Shown here piece after piece: positions 49,492 to 63,247 of a DNA stretch of 64,000 bases. The DNA comes from Trichoplax adhaerens (lineage: Eukaryota > Placozoa > Uniplacotomia > Trichoplacea > Trichoplacidae). Position 1 is the first letter of the stretch; the number at the start of each line of letters is the position of its first letter. The notes beneath the pieces are model-generated. The model saw only the letters and a program-made list of their open reading frames with translations, was not told the origin of the DNA and ran no database searches. Location of the stretch: contig NW_002060948.1 of NCBI RefSeq assembly GCF_000150275.1, positions 754,360 to 818,359 of the forward strand, in the 5' to 3' direction. Position numbers and translations under genes: made by a program.

Positions 49492-52400
49492 TTAAACCCG
49501 TATCATCCATGGCTTTTCATCGTCCTTACGTGTAGATGGCTTGATCTATGTAAAAAAAATTACGTTAACCAAAATATTTAATGTTTTAATTCATTAATTT
49601 AAAAACAGACTAATAAATAAATACACAATATATACTCGTAGTATTATATTCATCATTTCTGGTATGTTAAAAATAATTGATCGATCGCGAGTATGCACAT
49701 AATCAAATTGATTTGAAAGTATACCTTTATATATCTATTAAGGCTATTTTCAGTACACTAATACATACAAAAGTGATATCTCGCAATTAACTCGTATCAT
49801 TTCTAGTTAAGGCTAACTTTATATATTGGTATATATGAAATTTAATACAAAATAAATCGTTAACTCTTTTATGTTTAAGTTTATAATAGTAAGCATTAAC
49901 ATATAATCGATTATAATTATTGACCACAAGTGCATTAACAGTAGATTTTTGTTAAAAAAGAATTCTATAATATTATTTTACTGTACTTAAACAGATAACT
50001 AAAAACAATCTTCTCTGGAGTACTTGATTCTTAAGAATGATGGCCAATACAACTAGGGTAATATTTAATTACTTTCATATTACAGAAATCTATACAATCT
50101 TTATTACTGTTAAGATTTACCAGTGCTGTAATTTCATCATTACACATCATTCTTATCCTTTCGCATGTCGCTGGACTATCAAATCGAAATATATTGCTTA
50201 TGTCAGCATCTTGCCTAATGTTGAGAGAAAGATTTACAATAATCAGCATTTCGAGTCATGAAAATGACATGGAAGATGATTGTGTAGCTTTATAACTATT
50301 TCTTGTTATAAAGTCTTGATGATTAATGGATGATAATATTAAGGTACAAGGAAACCTGGCTGCGATTATTGCATCCTTAATAGCGAAAAATACGGAAGAT
50401 CCTAATAGCAATGGCGGTTCTCCAATTCCCTGTTATATAATCATTAATTTTTTTGAATAACACTCTCAATGAAAATTACTGAAAATTAATACAGTTGATT
50501 CAAATTATACCGTAAATCGTGGGTTTTAGCTAATCCGTACGCGTACAAAAAGGATTATAGAGTATATACCTTAGATGAATATATTGCATATTTATTAGGG
50601 ACTTTGGGAAGCAAATAAACATAAAATTCGTTAGGAATATCAGTGGAACTTGGAATCTTGTACGTCCCTGGTCCTCGCGTCAATAGGTATCCAGTAGGAG
50701 AAAAAATATGATCTTCTAATGTATAAAGCCCCACTCCTTGAATAAATCCTCCTTCAATCTAATTATTAATTAATATTAGATTGCAGAATTAGCATCTCCA
50801 TAATTTATGCATATCTTGCATGTATTAACCGTTTTCAAATCAGGCAAATAAATCATTAATAATAAAACCAAATATTCAGTACAAAGCTGTTTATTCTTCA
50901 CCTGACCAATGTCGACTGCCGGGTTTAAACTTTTACCAACATCCATAACGATATCAGTTCTTAATATCTATATATGTGTTAATTATTAGCACATCAGAAA
51001 TGTTAACATATAAAGTCTTAAATTTTATGTTATACCATAATTATTCTATTGAAATTTACAGAAGTATAGCGATATGATATTATAATAAAAAAATTTAAAA
51101 AGCTAGTACATGAAAATCTCCAGTCAAGGTATCTATTTCAACTTCAGAAACTGCTGCTCCATACGTGCGATAAAGATAGGTTTTACTGTCGTCGTATGCA
51201 GGACAACTAGAAAATTTTAAAGTTTACTGCTTCAGTACAGCGTTAACTTTAAACATTTATAACGACATAATTTTAAATTTTTAAACCTGTAAAATCCATT
51301 GGCAGATAAATTGACTCTATTGAGGTAGGCAGCTTTAACCTTCAAAGAGCAAATATAACTTTTACTGCATATCTAACCAATTTAGTCGATACATTGTCTC
51401 TAAAATAGTTACGAGTTATAAAAACCTTAACATATCGAAATTTCTTACCCAATCTTCCCATTTCCCTTTCGGGTTAGCTTCTTGAAATGGTTTGATTCTA
51501 TTTCGCAATTTTTCGCATGCGTTCTTTGTTATTAAAGCAAGAAATTGTTATACAATTTAAAATCTACATAGTACGACATTCAAATAATAGAAATTGACTG
51601 ATGTTATATTATCTATTTTAGTATGAAATATCACTAAGAAAATTTAAATAGAAATTTTACATACGGCAATGGCTGCACCATTTAAATCGGTTGATGACGA
51701 GGCGGCAGTTTGGGTAGCATTAGGTATATTAGATGAATTAGTTTCTATCAAATAGATTTTATCAGTTGGAACTCCAAGAATATGTGAACAAATCTGTAAA
51801 TATATAACGTACGTTTTATTATTACTTTCAAAATAACAAGAATTAGGATATTGTTAACACAGTTCATTTGACCGCTACTGGATCAATATTAAATGAGTAA
51901 ATAAGTGTATTGAGCTCAATATAATTGATCCTATGAATGGAGACCTGTGTCATCTTGGTATGCAATCCTTGGCCCATTTCAATTCCACCGTGACTTAGAA
52001 GAACAGAACCATCTAGATAAATTATTACTAATGCTCCACCCTAAGTTAGGATCAAAATTAGCATTAATCATTAATTAGTATAATATTGCCATATTGTAGC
52101 AACAGAATTGTTAGGCTGATAGTTACAATTAATCTTAAAAGAACTTATACATCAATGGCTAGCAATCGCTTATATTGTAGCTTAAAGTACTATAGAACAA
52201 CTAGTACTATATCTATCTCGTAATTTTACCTGGTTCATAAACCTTATATTGAATCCAACAGGATAACTTAGTGGGATTACAGAAATGCCACGTTTCTTCC
52301 ATCGGTTCTCTCTACATAAGTGATGCAGCAAATTAAGTAATATATTAACATGATTCTGAGATATTTTGCTTACAAATATCGTACTGTAATTTAATAGATA

Positions 52401-55400
52401 ATAAAATTGCTGAAAGTTTTACATACGCGGTCTTGATAGACTATTAGGAGGATTAGTAGAATAGATAAATTTACGATTGCTATTACAATTACCTATTATA
52501 AGATTCAACATCTACTTTGCGTTTGTGGAAATTACTGCTTTTGATGACTTCATTTAAAACTGTTCGCACTCTGCTTTCTTCTATCACGTCACCATAATGA
52601 GTTATATCTCCGTCTTTGTATAAATTTATTTCCCTCACCTGTTGGCAAAATCTTGCATGTTTATTAAAAATCATAAATTTCTAAGTAATATTTAGATTGA
52701 ATACCTGTAATTGGGTAATGCCACAATTAATTGCAATTTCAGTTAAAATCGTTTCTATTGCGAAAACGCCCTGTAGAAAATGTTATGATATCACAAGAAT
52801 GCTGGCGGAATTTATTTTAAACTATGCCGGATAAACTTAAGAGAAATGCTATATGCAAGCTATTTTCCTTCATTTTGCTCTTACTTGTGGCGATCCAAAA
52901 CCTCTGAAAGCAGTATTAGATGGGATGTTGGTTTTGCATAAGTATGGAGAGATATCAAAATGAGGAATTCGGTAGCAACTACTGCAGGTCAACAAAGTGC
53001 GTGACATAACCTACAGTATCCAAATATTTATTTAAAGATTACTCGATTACTCTGGATACTGAGAAATTACTGGAAGTAAATTAAGCTAAGACAAAAGAAT
53101 AAAATTTTATTATTCAAGCACATCATTTTACCGCCGGAGATAAATCTAAGCTATTTCCACAGTTGGCATACATTCGAAGGCGTAGTGCATTAATTATACC
53201 AGTACTACCGAAGCCAACCTATGAGATAGGTACATTGCATATAACATAGTTTTATAATGGGATATGTAAATACATCGTATTTCAAATTTAATATTAACCT
53301 TGTACTTAAATAAATATGGATGTCTTGTTCCCGTTATTGACATGTCGACGTCTCTATCTAATACACACCGTACGGGCCTTTTCGAGCTAACAATGCGATA
53401 TACAGCATTAGCATTTCTATTTTGCCAAATCGTAGTTAAGGGTAGCTGACTAGAGTAAGATTGAATCGTACTCGTGTAAATCAAGTTTTAGTTTCCAAGA
53501 TTATTAAGATTTACCTCTGAGCGCCGATGGAAGCTGCTAATGCAATAATTATAGTACGCGATTCTTTGCCACCAAATCCTCCTCCTTAAATAAGCGCGAA
53601 AGAAGAGATTAATATGTATGTTGCATTAAAAATTTAATATTTAGAAATGTTACATCTTTCTCCGTATGGCGATTTTTAAAATTTTACTATTCTTCTGTTT
53701 AAATTGCATTTGTATTCCTGTACCTAAACGTTTAATTCTGATAATAACCCTGTTAAAGGGAATATCCAAGGCTTTACAAATGCTTTCTTGGATGAAAAAT
53801 GATCCTTGAGATGTTACAAAAATCTCCATTTCTCCACTTTCCAATTTAGGTAAAGCAACACATGATTGAGGTTCGAGGTAAAAATGTTCCTACAGAAAAT
53901 ATTTAATACATAATAGTTTTACAATGGTATAAATAATTCAGTAATTATGATAAATAGCTGCTGTTTGCAATATAAATAGACTATACGAGTATACCTGACC
54001 GCCGATTCGAATATCACCTTCCAGTACATGATCAGACTTTTCTATTTCTTTTTCGATACCTTCTACGTTGAATTGCTTATCATACGGATAGTAACTGTCT
54101 GCTTGTATAGCTCTCTAATAATTCATATCACAAATATCAAATAACGTTAATAATACAGTCTATGGTAATGTTTTACTAGCCTAATGCAATAACTAAAAAT
54201 TAGAATCATTTACTTCAATTGTTAAAATAGCGGGCAAATCTTCATATACAACGTGCACAGCTTTGGCAGCTTCATTAGCATGTTCTTTCGTATCTGCTAA
54301 GATTACTCCAATCAATTGACCAACGCAAGTTACCTAATTAGATATCATATAAATGTAACGAAGGCTAATTTTAAAATTTTTCTTCATAGATTTTATCATA
54401 ACAGTAATGATTGTTATCCATATAAAGCAAATGAAGTACTATAGGCGTAGTGTAGATAGATTTAGGATTGTAGTATATATTGATGACTAACTTTGCTCGT
54501 GAATTACTGTTCAGCAGAAATTATATCACTTTACTATAAAATACAATGTGAGGCAATCCCTTTATCTAGGTTCTAATTCATAGATATTAGCCTGTTTTAG
54601 TTTTTTATTATTGCGACAAGTATACGCGGATATATTAATTATAATTGCGAATTAAACGGATTCAAGAACAGATTGTTAATTTAGTACGATAAAGTTAGGA
54701 GTTCTAGGATTTAATCTTTTTGAATTCTTTACCAATTGTTAGATTGATTTAGAATACGTTAGGATAATAGTTCGTTGTAATGATCTAATCAACAGTTTTA
54801 TGAATTACATACCAGTAAAAAGTGATGTAATTTGATATTCCAGTTAGAGGAACTGTATTGAAGTCGTGTACTCGGGTTCTTCTCTAATTGTAGGTAACTT
54901 ATACTTTTTACTGTTTGGCTGATTGACGTAGCATGAACTGCTATCTTTGGATTAATACTTTCAATATCAAACTATTACTTATTTTGCTACGCTTCTCTCA
55001 CGCTAGTTTTACTATATACATATTCTTAGTTACAATTAAAATTAAAATAAAGATACATCTATTCTCCTTAGTAAATTACAGTAGTTTAAAGCAGGGACTT
55101 CTAAGAAAAGAATTTTTTCTTAGCAGTCTCTGTTTAAGGCGAGTGGCTGTGAACATATAGAAAGTTAAGCGGCACGAACAAAATTGATTCACATAGCTAT
55201 ACTTCACCTCTTTCGTAGCAAATATTTCTTCATCTGCTTGAATAACTCCGAATAGATTAGATCCTTTTACATCTTTAGCAGTTACGTGAGAGTGTACTCC
55301 AGGCATTGATAAAGCGTCTTTATAATCTACTGATCTGTGAGAAATTAAAATTTCAAATGAACTATAAATTATATGTCGTAGAGGTATATTTATAATTTGG

Positions 55401-55722
55401 TATTATTTAGCGATGTTGTAAATTTTAATTCCTACTCTATAATGGCATGGGGTCTTTGACTTAGTACTAAGCCAGCAAATAATTCATCTATACAAAATCA
55501 CAATTATTTTAGTATTTAAAAATTTTCTTACGGTTGACAGTTCTTACGTCATGTCATAATGTCTAGAATACTAATATATATAAAGATATAGAGATTATAA
55601 TTACTTGAAAACGTGGGCATATCGTCACAATATACAGCTTCACCAGTTGTCTGTTTTAACGCAGAAGTGTGTACCATAGGCCTCCTTAAAGCATCATCTT
55701 GTGCTTGATTGGAATCCGGTTT
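49492..55722 (-). other. Copy 3 exons 17-39: molybdopterin domain
   Basis: Exons: 55722-55605, 55487-55436, 55334-55208, 54333-54214, 54114-53995, 53889-53724, 53584-53515, 53386-53299, 53218-53132, 53010-52885, 52770-52705, 52638-52493, 52311-52230, 52040-51945, 51793-51665, 51523-51449, 51339-51287, 51206-51110, 50967-50902, 50758-50570, 50429-50356, 50214-50121, 49545-49492 (residues 565-1328). Landmarks: [112 protein letters not shown] and [13 protein letters not shown]. Confidence 0.92.
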
Positions 55723-58700
55723 CTGAATTAAACACCACGTATAACTTTGTTTCATTCATTGTGATTGTTAGCTACTATATAGGTTTGAATTAACGCGCAG
55801 ATTGCAATTATGCAGTTAATGAATTAACCTCAAACACTTGAATACTTCGAGTAGGATCTTTCTTGAATACTGAGGTTGCACTCAAGTATGAAGGAGGTAT
55901 TTCAGCTTCTATAAAATTCTATCATCAATCGTGGTTATTAGAAATACACCATGAAGATTTAACTTAGAAATTTACTCTATTAATACAACGATAATCCAAG
56001 TTATTATATTTGGATAATTAGAGCTAACAAAAATTAGCTAGTGTTTGAAGATACAGAAATAATTAAATTACATAATAGTGCGTTTATCATTCTATATATA
56101 TTACCTCAGACGGTAGAAGCTGAGAGGTAACTGTTAGATAAAATTTGAAAAAGAAACTGCATACTAGTGCTTTTCTATACTCGACCATTCCGCCTGGAGT
56201 AGAAAAGGCTAGCGGCATATCTTCGTTTAACAAGGGAATTATTAACTCCGTAAGGTTTTTATTCCACTCTCTATGTATAAAAGTTCATTTATATTAATTA
56301 CAAAAATGAAATTCATACCAGCTAAACTATCTACGTAATGTGATGTGCTTTCTATACGTATAATACTCTTAACCGATCTATAAATGTCTTATAACATACG
56401 GTATGTAACGAAATAAAATAAACTACCTTCCAGTTAGAAAATGACTTGCTCGTTGAGCAATGACAGTTACTGGAGCCATCCCTCCAAAGCTTAGTGTACA
56501 ATCTTTGATCAAGTAATTAGATTGTGATAACGATTTTTCAACAACGACTCTCATACCAGCATTAACGATAGATATATCGTCGGAACGTCGACGAGCTTGC
56601 TTAAATCCAAGAAAGTACTCGTTCTAATAACAAAAATTTTTTGGAGTTACCGGTACTTTATAAATAATTATGGATCCTTATTTTTATTAATTAGACGGTT
56701 TTCGTGTTTCATTTTCAAAATATTAAAATTAAGCCTTAGATCGATGATAGTCAAATTATTAACAATATATTGTAGTTACTTTATTTACCAAGTAAATCTT
56801 ACAAAATTATAATAATTTCTTTTGTAACATTCCCAAATATGCGACAGTCATCTATTACTTTACCTCTGAAGTAAATGGAATCAAAATAGAAATTACAACT
56901 TCATCGTCATCTAGACAAGTTTTTCGATAACCAGTAAAGAAAGATTCATCCATAGTTATTACTTTCTTTTCATCTTAAAATAAGATATGAAATATTATAT
57001 TAGAAGCTAATAACCTGACTTTGCAAGTTTCATTTAACAGGTAACGAATATCTATTGGTTACATCGCGGTCGTTAAGAACTAAAAGTAATATAAGTTACT
57101 ATATTTAGGATTATTATCGCGTAAACAGCGAAAAGTGACAAGTAAGCTACTGTATTTAAGATTGTTATCTTATACATTATTATAATATATGATGTCTATT
57201 ACTTGTATCACGATCGTAAAGAACCAAAAGTAACAAACTTCTATATTTATCATTATTATCTTATACATTATTTACTTACTGTCAGCTGATTGAACATATA
57301 GTTTAGTTTTAGAAGCTAGGAATAATGGATTTAAATCAGATATAGGACTTGCTGTCATGATATTGCCTACAATACTCTATCAATCATAAGTATTAAAAAT
57401 AGACCTTTTCTCAAATCTTAATATTAGATGATAAATACGTTTCTAATGAGCAATCTCTATTGGTATTTATTTTAATATGATTTATTAGCTATAACGAACA
57501 AAAGGCATCAAGACGACATCACTAAAGGGTTAATACATAATACTTACACCAACGTTTCTAGTTTGATGACCTGCGAACCAGCGTAACATTTCCACAATCC
57601 CAGCGAAGATTCTCGTTTTGTATTCTATTAATATACGTGCAAATATATAAATATTTGAATATTCGATTGTTAATATATTGCAAGTATAAAGTTGGAAAGC
57701 GATATCTCACCTGGTAGCTTTTCTATAGCATCGCGTAAGATTTGATTCATTTTTGTTAATGAAACACAGCTACCGATTTCGATACCTTCATCACTGTAAT
57801 TTACAACATTTAAAGGAGGAATTTCGCTTGGTGATATTAAGACTGGATAACTAATATCTTTGAATTTCGTTTCTACTCCTGTTATAACATATATATATAT
57901 ACAAAGTAATCAGGAATGCTACTCGTTATTTTTATTTCGTATTATCATGAAAAAATACTAAGAAGTTTGTTAACTATTCTATTATTAGTTATACGTATTA
58001 GAGTATAGATTCATTGAGAACCCCGACATTCGATCGTGATTCGTGTTCCTTACATTTCTGAATTTGCACTAAATTAATCTTATCAGTAAAAGGCTACTGT
58101 GCAAAGATGTCAATATATAAAGTAAACTAACTATTAATGCTAACGATATTTATGAAATTATAACTTAGTCACACAATTAGTTAACTACAAATACTCGCTC
58201 TTGAGTCATTTGTAGTTTATAATAGAGACAAATTTTTATCACCACACTTTCATTCGATATTACATTAGAGTTATTTCTTATTACTCTTGTACGATTATGT
58301 TAACATATTACACAATACCAACCGATTTCTGTATTTCCGATGACAAGCTTCGCTTTCGGATAGTCTCTCTTTAGTGATAGTAATTCATCAAGTGAACATG
58401 GTCGAAACCATGTAATATTCTTGCCGTGAATTTCTAGACTTGTTGTTGATTTGTCTTTTAATAGCTACAGGTAGTTTTATATTATACAACATAAGTCTTA
58501 TATAAACAAAAACTATAAATAGTAAAATAGTGGATAGATAATAGCCATTTATATCGATTTTACACTATAGTGTACAATAGGATAATGACTAGTATATCTC
58601 TAAATAGGTATTACGATTATATTTATTACCAATAATTCTGGAGGAAATATTATATCTTGAGAGGGGTCATAATCCATGAGATCTGAAAGCTTATATAACT

Positions 58701-61032
58701 TGCAATCTAAATCGTTCTACAGATAAATCAAGATAACTTAACTTAATTCTCTAAGTGATTAATATGGAGATACGTTATGAGTATTGAAAGAATTTACCAA
58801 TAAATGTTTTACTTAAAATAAGAAGTATGCATACCATACTGTCTATTTAACAAGGCGTCTACGAATAATATGATGATTTAAAATAACAATCAAGTTAAAT
58901 ATTACCTCTTGGGCTTGTGTTTCAGCTTCTAGTAGCTCTTTCTTGCAACAGTAATTCTAACCCGGTTATTTTTTTTGTAATTTTTATATTAAACATAAAT
59001 AAATACTGTATATGAAGTGTGTTGTCACATTACATACTAACGCATTTTATAGTAACAAGCTATAGATTATTAAGTAGACTTGTCATGATTTATATTACAG
59101 AGAGACTACAACAATATAACGACTATTAGTGAAAAATTAAAGTAAATATCATTTTAGTATACGTTTGATAAGAAATAATTATACCTTGGAAAAAGATTTA
59201 AATCCATCTAATATAGGTCTGTATCCTGTACAACGGCATAAATTACCTGTAATGTTGATGTTAAAATTATGGTGATGTATCGAAATGAAAACGAAATTAA
59301 ATATTAATATATAAATATTTTAAGTAGTCTAATATCAAGGTTTCGATGTGTACAGTAAATTAAACTGTCTAGATGAATATCGCATAAAATCTACATATCT
59401 ATTCTTTTATATCGATTTAATTGTAATGTAATTAACTTTCTCTAAAACTTTTCAGCTTTACACACACGTACTTTCACATGCGTCTTCGATATCTTCTTCA
59501 GTAGGTTGAGAATTATTACGAAGTAGTGTATACATTGACATTACAAATCCAGGTGTACAAAATCCACATTGAGATCCATGAGCTTTAGCGATACGTTCCT
59601 AGTAATGTAGTATTATATCGATTTGTTCTTATTAACTTAATATCTTACGATTATCGTACTTCTATTATATAAAACTGGCATAAATTGAATATAATTAAAA
59701 TATAGTATAGTATGAAATAACTAACACAAACTATTGTTGTATATAATTTGCTTATTGACGATAAGATAATGTATAGTTAAGAGTTAGAAATTAATAAAAC
59801 CTGAACAGGATGAATTTTATTTTCTGTACTTCCAATTCCCTCTACAGTAGTTACTGCAGCATGATCCAAAGTACACAATGGTATAAGACATGAATTAACA
59901 GAATAATGGCTTTCTTTTCGTTAAGGTAGTTATATGGATATCGATAAAGATATATTGTAACATAACGTTTTTAATTACAGTTTCTAATATCTCGATTGTT
60001 ACATTTGTAACGATACAGTAAGTTCTAAATTTGAATATTTAGAGATGGATTGTGTTAGATTAGTACTGTAGTAATAGACATAATTGGTTATGACAATAGA
60101 TAAAAAGGATACATTACTTTTTGTTCGAATTTATCATACTTAGAGACCATAACAGTACACGCGCCACATCCTCCTTCACCGCAAACTAATTTAGTCCCAG
60201 TCAGTCGTACTACGTATTTTAATGTATTTGGAGTTATGGAAAGACAGCAGTAAAGGGAATACATATTGCTATAACACTTCTGATAAAGAAATAGAAGTCA
60301 ATCATAGCAATATGAGGCCTGTTATATTATTAACTAGTGTAGAAGATTAAATCTGCTTTAAATAAAACGTCGATGTAATGTATTGAAGCTATTGTTAACC
60401 TTGTATGAAAAAGTTTGTACAGAGGATAATGATATAATCATGATTACTTTAATAAGTAAGTTGGAATCTATAAATTTCAAGTTATTGAGTTTTATTACTG
60501 TTCAAATTGAAAGATACAGTGATGACGTAGAAAGTATAGTAACGTCCATTCCGGCTGTGGATTGATAGTATACTGTAAGAAAAAGCCAGGATTGTTAATT
60601 TAGTTTATGGTAATATAAATTATAACAATTTAAGATGTATGCTATGATGTTGAATTATTGTTGGGTAATTTATCAGTGGTTTCCGTTCAATTTTGTAGCA
60701 TGTTTATGTACATTATATAGTGTACTTCGCTAAGTACAATATATCCACTTTTGACGGTAAGCGGATACATATTGGACAGTGTAATACTTTAAACGCAATG
60801 ACTCTACAATTAATTAGCCATGTACAATTATTACTTTAATTAATTTCTTCTACTCTATTTATAATAACTGTTGTATAATGTCTACTATGTATTCTACCCT
60901 TGTCCGACAGTACAGTACATTGCTTTTATTGTAATCATCATTTTATCAATATTTATATATCATTTGAAGACCGACCTTGATGCCATTGACATAGAATAGA
61001 ATAGTATCATAGGTAAAATTAGTTTTAGCCAT
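49492..61032 (-). CDS. XDH: Xanthine dehydrogenase-like molybdo-flavoenzyme (copy 3), 39 exons
   Basis: Same enzyme class and architecture as copy 2. Thirty-nine exons give 3987 coding bases (1328 aa) in one open frame. The start is ATG at 61032 ([17 protein letters not shown]); the end is KPWMIRV followed by stop. XDH catalytic residues are kept: E806 (Glu802), R884 (Arg880, context VMSRTL), AFRGFG (Phe914) and E1259 (Glu1261). Phe1009 is kept, while Thr1010 is Asn (PVGFNIRF). The NAD-site motif is the canonical FFTGYRK (Y392), making this the most orthodox XDH of the three. Exon 34 is 21 bases shorter than in copies 1 and 2. Tail to tail with copy 2. The two XDH-like copies may have divided tissue or substrate roles, which sequence cannot show. 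Confidence 0.92.
55829..58716 (-). other. Copy 3 exons 8-16: FAD/NAD domain
   Basis: Exons: 58716-58630, 58464-58323, 57878-57711, 57624-57548, 57376-57280, 56973-56864, 56623-56427, 56270-56105, 55918-55829 (residues 187-564). Landmarks: [107 protein letters not shown] and [10 protein letters not shown]. Intron 12 (between 56974 and 57279) contains degenerate duplicated AT-rich segments. Confidence 0.92.
58906..61032 (-). other. Copy 3 exons 1-7: two [2Fe-2S] domains
   Basis: Exons: 61032-60976, 60572-60518, 60209-60113, 59909-59801, 59598-59472, 59246-59185, 58956-58906 (residues 1-186). Landmarks: [90 protein letters not shown] and [11 protein letters not shown]. All eight cluster cysteines are present. 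Confidence 0.93.
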
Positions 61033-61208
61033 ACTAAGGCAATAAAGGCAATCCAACAGGAGCAAGCCGCGTGTCAGGCAACCAAATAGAGAGAGGCAAG
61101 GGCTTGTAATCTCTTATTACAAGTCTCAACTCCTTGGCCAAATGAAAGAAAAATAAAGAAACTGGGCTGTAATGAATCAGCGGACGACGGCACCCCACAG
61201 CTACCGGT

Positions 61209-61630
61209 GGTCATAGACTACTATCGGCTACTACAGTAAGTTAGAAAACAAGGAAAGCTCGTTAACCTCTCTCAAACAAAAGAAGTGAAAAAATGGCGAG
61301 AATTAGGCCAATGAGAAAACATTTCTTTGTTTTCTTGTCACCATGCCCCTCCTTGATACACCTAGTAAGGGGTATGGTTACAAGACAGCAAGAAATGCTT
61401 GATTATTGCCTGGAGGGTAAGGTCATAGACTGCTACGGGCTACGACAGTAAGTTAGAAAACAAAGGAAAGCTCGTTGGCTTCACTCAAACAAAAGAAGAG
61501 AAAAATCGAGGGGATTAGGGCCAATGAGAAAACGTTTCTTTGTTTTCTTGTCACCATGGCTCTCCTTAATACACCTATTCAGGGGTATGGTTACAAGACA
61601 GCTAGAAATGCTTGCTCATTGGCTGGAGGA
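61209..61630. repeat. Two-copy tandem repeat, period ~212
   Basis: GGTCATAGACT starts at 61209 and again at 61421. Both copies share AGTAAGTTAGAAAACAA, CTCAAACAAAAGAAG, CCAATGAGAAAAC, TTTCTTTGTTTTCTTGTCAC and GGTATGGTTACAAGACAGC in order. It is richer in G and C than its surroundings, lies about 180 bases upstream of the copy 3 start, and shows no open frame. Confidence 0.9.
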
Positions 61631-63247
61631 TGTGGGAAAATCTGTTTACTGTAGAGTTTTTAGAGTATCGTATCGACTGATCTAAAATCTATCTAAAGTC
61701 TATTCCAGAAATCCCCAATTTTGATACATTCGTTTTCACAACAAAAATCCTACATGTGAGCCCGTCCACCCTGTACAGTACTTTAGGACTAATCGTTGCA
61801 TAATACTGTACACAATTTTATTATTATTATATTTTTTATTAGTAGTACAGTACGTTAATTGCAGTACCCATTTTGCATAGCACGGCATTACCATCATTCC
61901 AAGACAATAACAAGCAACACTTGCTCATTGGCGCCATCCTCAATTATTTTCCTAGTTTTCCTTGGAGACCTATTCGTAGTCTAGGATTTTTTAAGCCGCC
62001 GTAATAACTATACTGGACTACTTACTGGCTAATGCTACTGGACGGTGATGTGTGTTGTATCATCAACTGCAAACTAAAAAAACTACCACGATGGCGATTC
62101 GATTATAGTAGTCCATGGTGGTTATTTGTTAACGGTGATCCAAGGATAAAACGTTGCTCAAATAGCACACCATAGACTACTGATTCTGTATGATAGACTA
62201 CCAAATTCACGTTGAATTTGCGCTTACATTGAAGAAATCAAGCATGTAGAAAAATTTCCCCTTCGTATACTATGGATAAACGATGATGACCTTTCATATC
62301 CTGGACAGGATTACAGTACTCTTCTTGTACCTCCCATCATCAGAAATAGTAATCAAATTATATTATACAGTACAGTATTACAGTTCTCTTCTTGTACCTC
62401 CCATCATCAGAATAGTAATCAAATTATATTATACAGTTCAGCATTGCGATATGTCACGCTCAATGTATTAATTCGATTTACGTATACACAGTACGCACAC
62501 CTATGTCAGCGTCACGTAGTCATCGCAATCCGCTAATGGTACACTTAAAATCGCGCTGTCATTACAGGGGTGCGGCGAGCCCTCGAAAATGGTTAAAAGA
62601 TGTTCGGCTATAGTGTTGCCTTATTAAATTATATCTTTAAATTGTGTCGCAAATAATCATTCAAATATGTGTATCGTTACACTAATACACTAAGTCCAAA
62701 TCGTAGCGTAATGTCACGTCTGATAATTATAATTATAATAGATAAGTTATAAGTTATAATAATCATAGACTACAAATTATCAACATGTTATGTTATCAAA
62801 ATGCTTGTCTGTGTCGTGTCTAGGAATTTAGAAACTTAAATATTTGTATAGTACGATGCTGCTAAGTTACAAAACGATCCATTACTGTTACAGCTAGAAT
62901 CTTAGAACAAAAGAAGTCTGAAGACTTCTATGGCATTGTTTCACACGATCATTCAATTACTCTACTAATGTGTGCACAGTGCAACCTTCAATAAAGTCAA
63001 TTAATTAGTAGCAAAGCGCGAGCTGCATTTTATGAAAAGTATCGCTAGTCAACCTCAAGATCCATCACAATTTATTGGTAGCAGAATTGTCATATATATA
63101 TAATCGATATCAACATGGCTGGGCCTTCAATGTACTGTATATGGGTACTGACGACAGTACTGTACACTGTACAGTACATCACAATCATGACTTTTAATTA
63201 AACACATTTATCACAGTACAAAACTGTACGGATGATCTATTTCATCT
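61631..63247. other. Spacer, no gene seen
   Basis: Apart from the 67-bp duplication and palindromic ACAGTACTGTAC-type runs (about 61845-61865, 62370 and 63150-63180), nothing recognisable. No RNA gene was seen. Confidence 0.45.
62311..62445. repeat. Two-copy tandem repeat, period ~67
   Basis: TTACAGTACTCTTCTTGTAC at 62311 and TTACAGTTCTCTTCTTGTAC at 62378 head two near-identical units, each containing CTCCCATCATCAG and AATCAAATTATATTATACAG. Confidence 0.92.
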
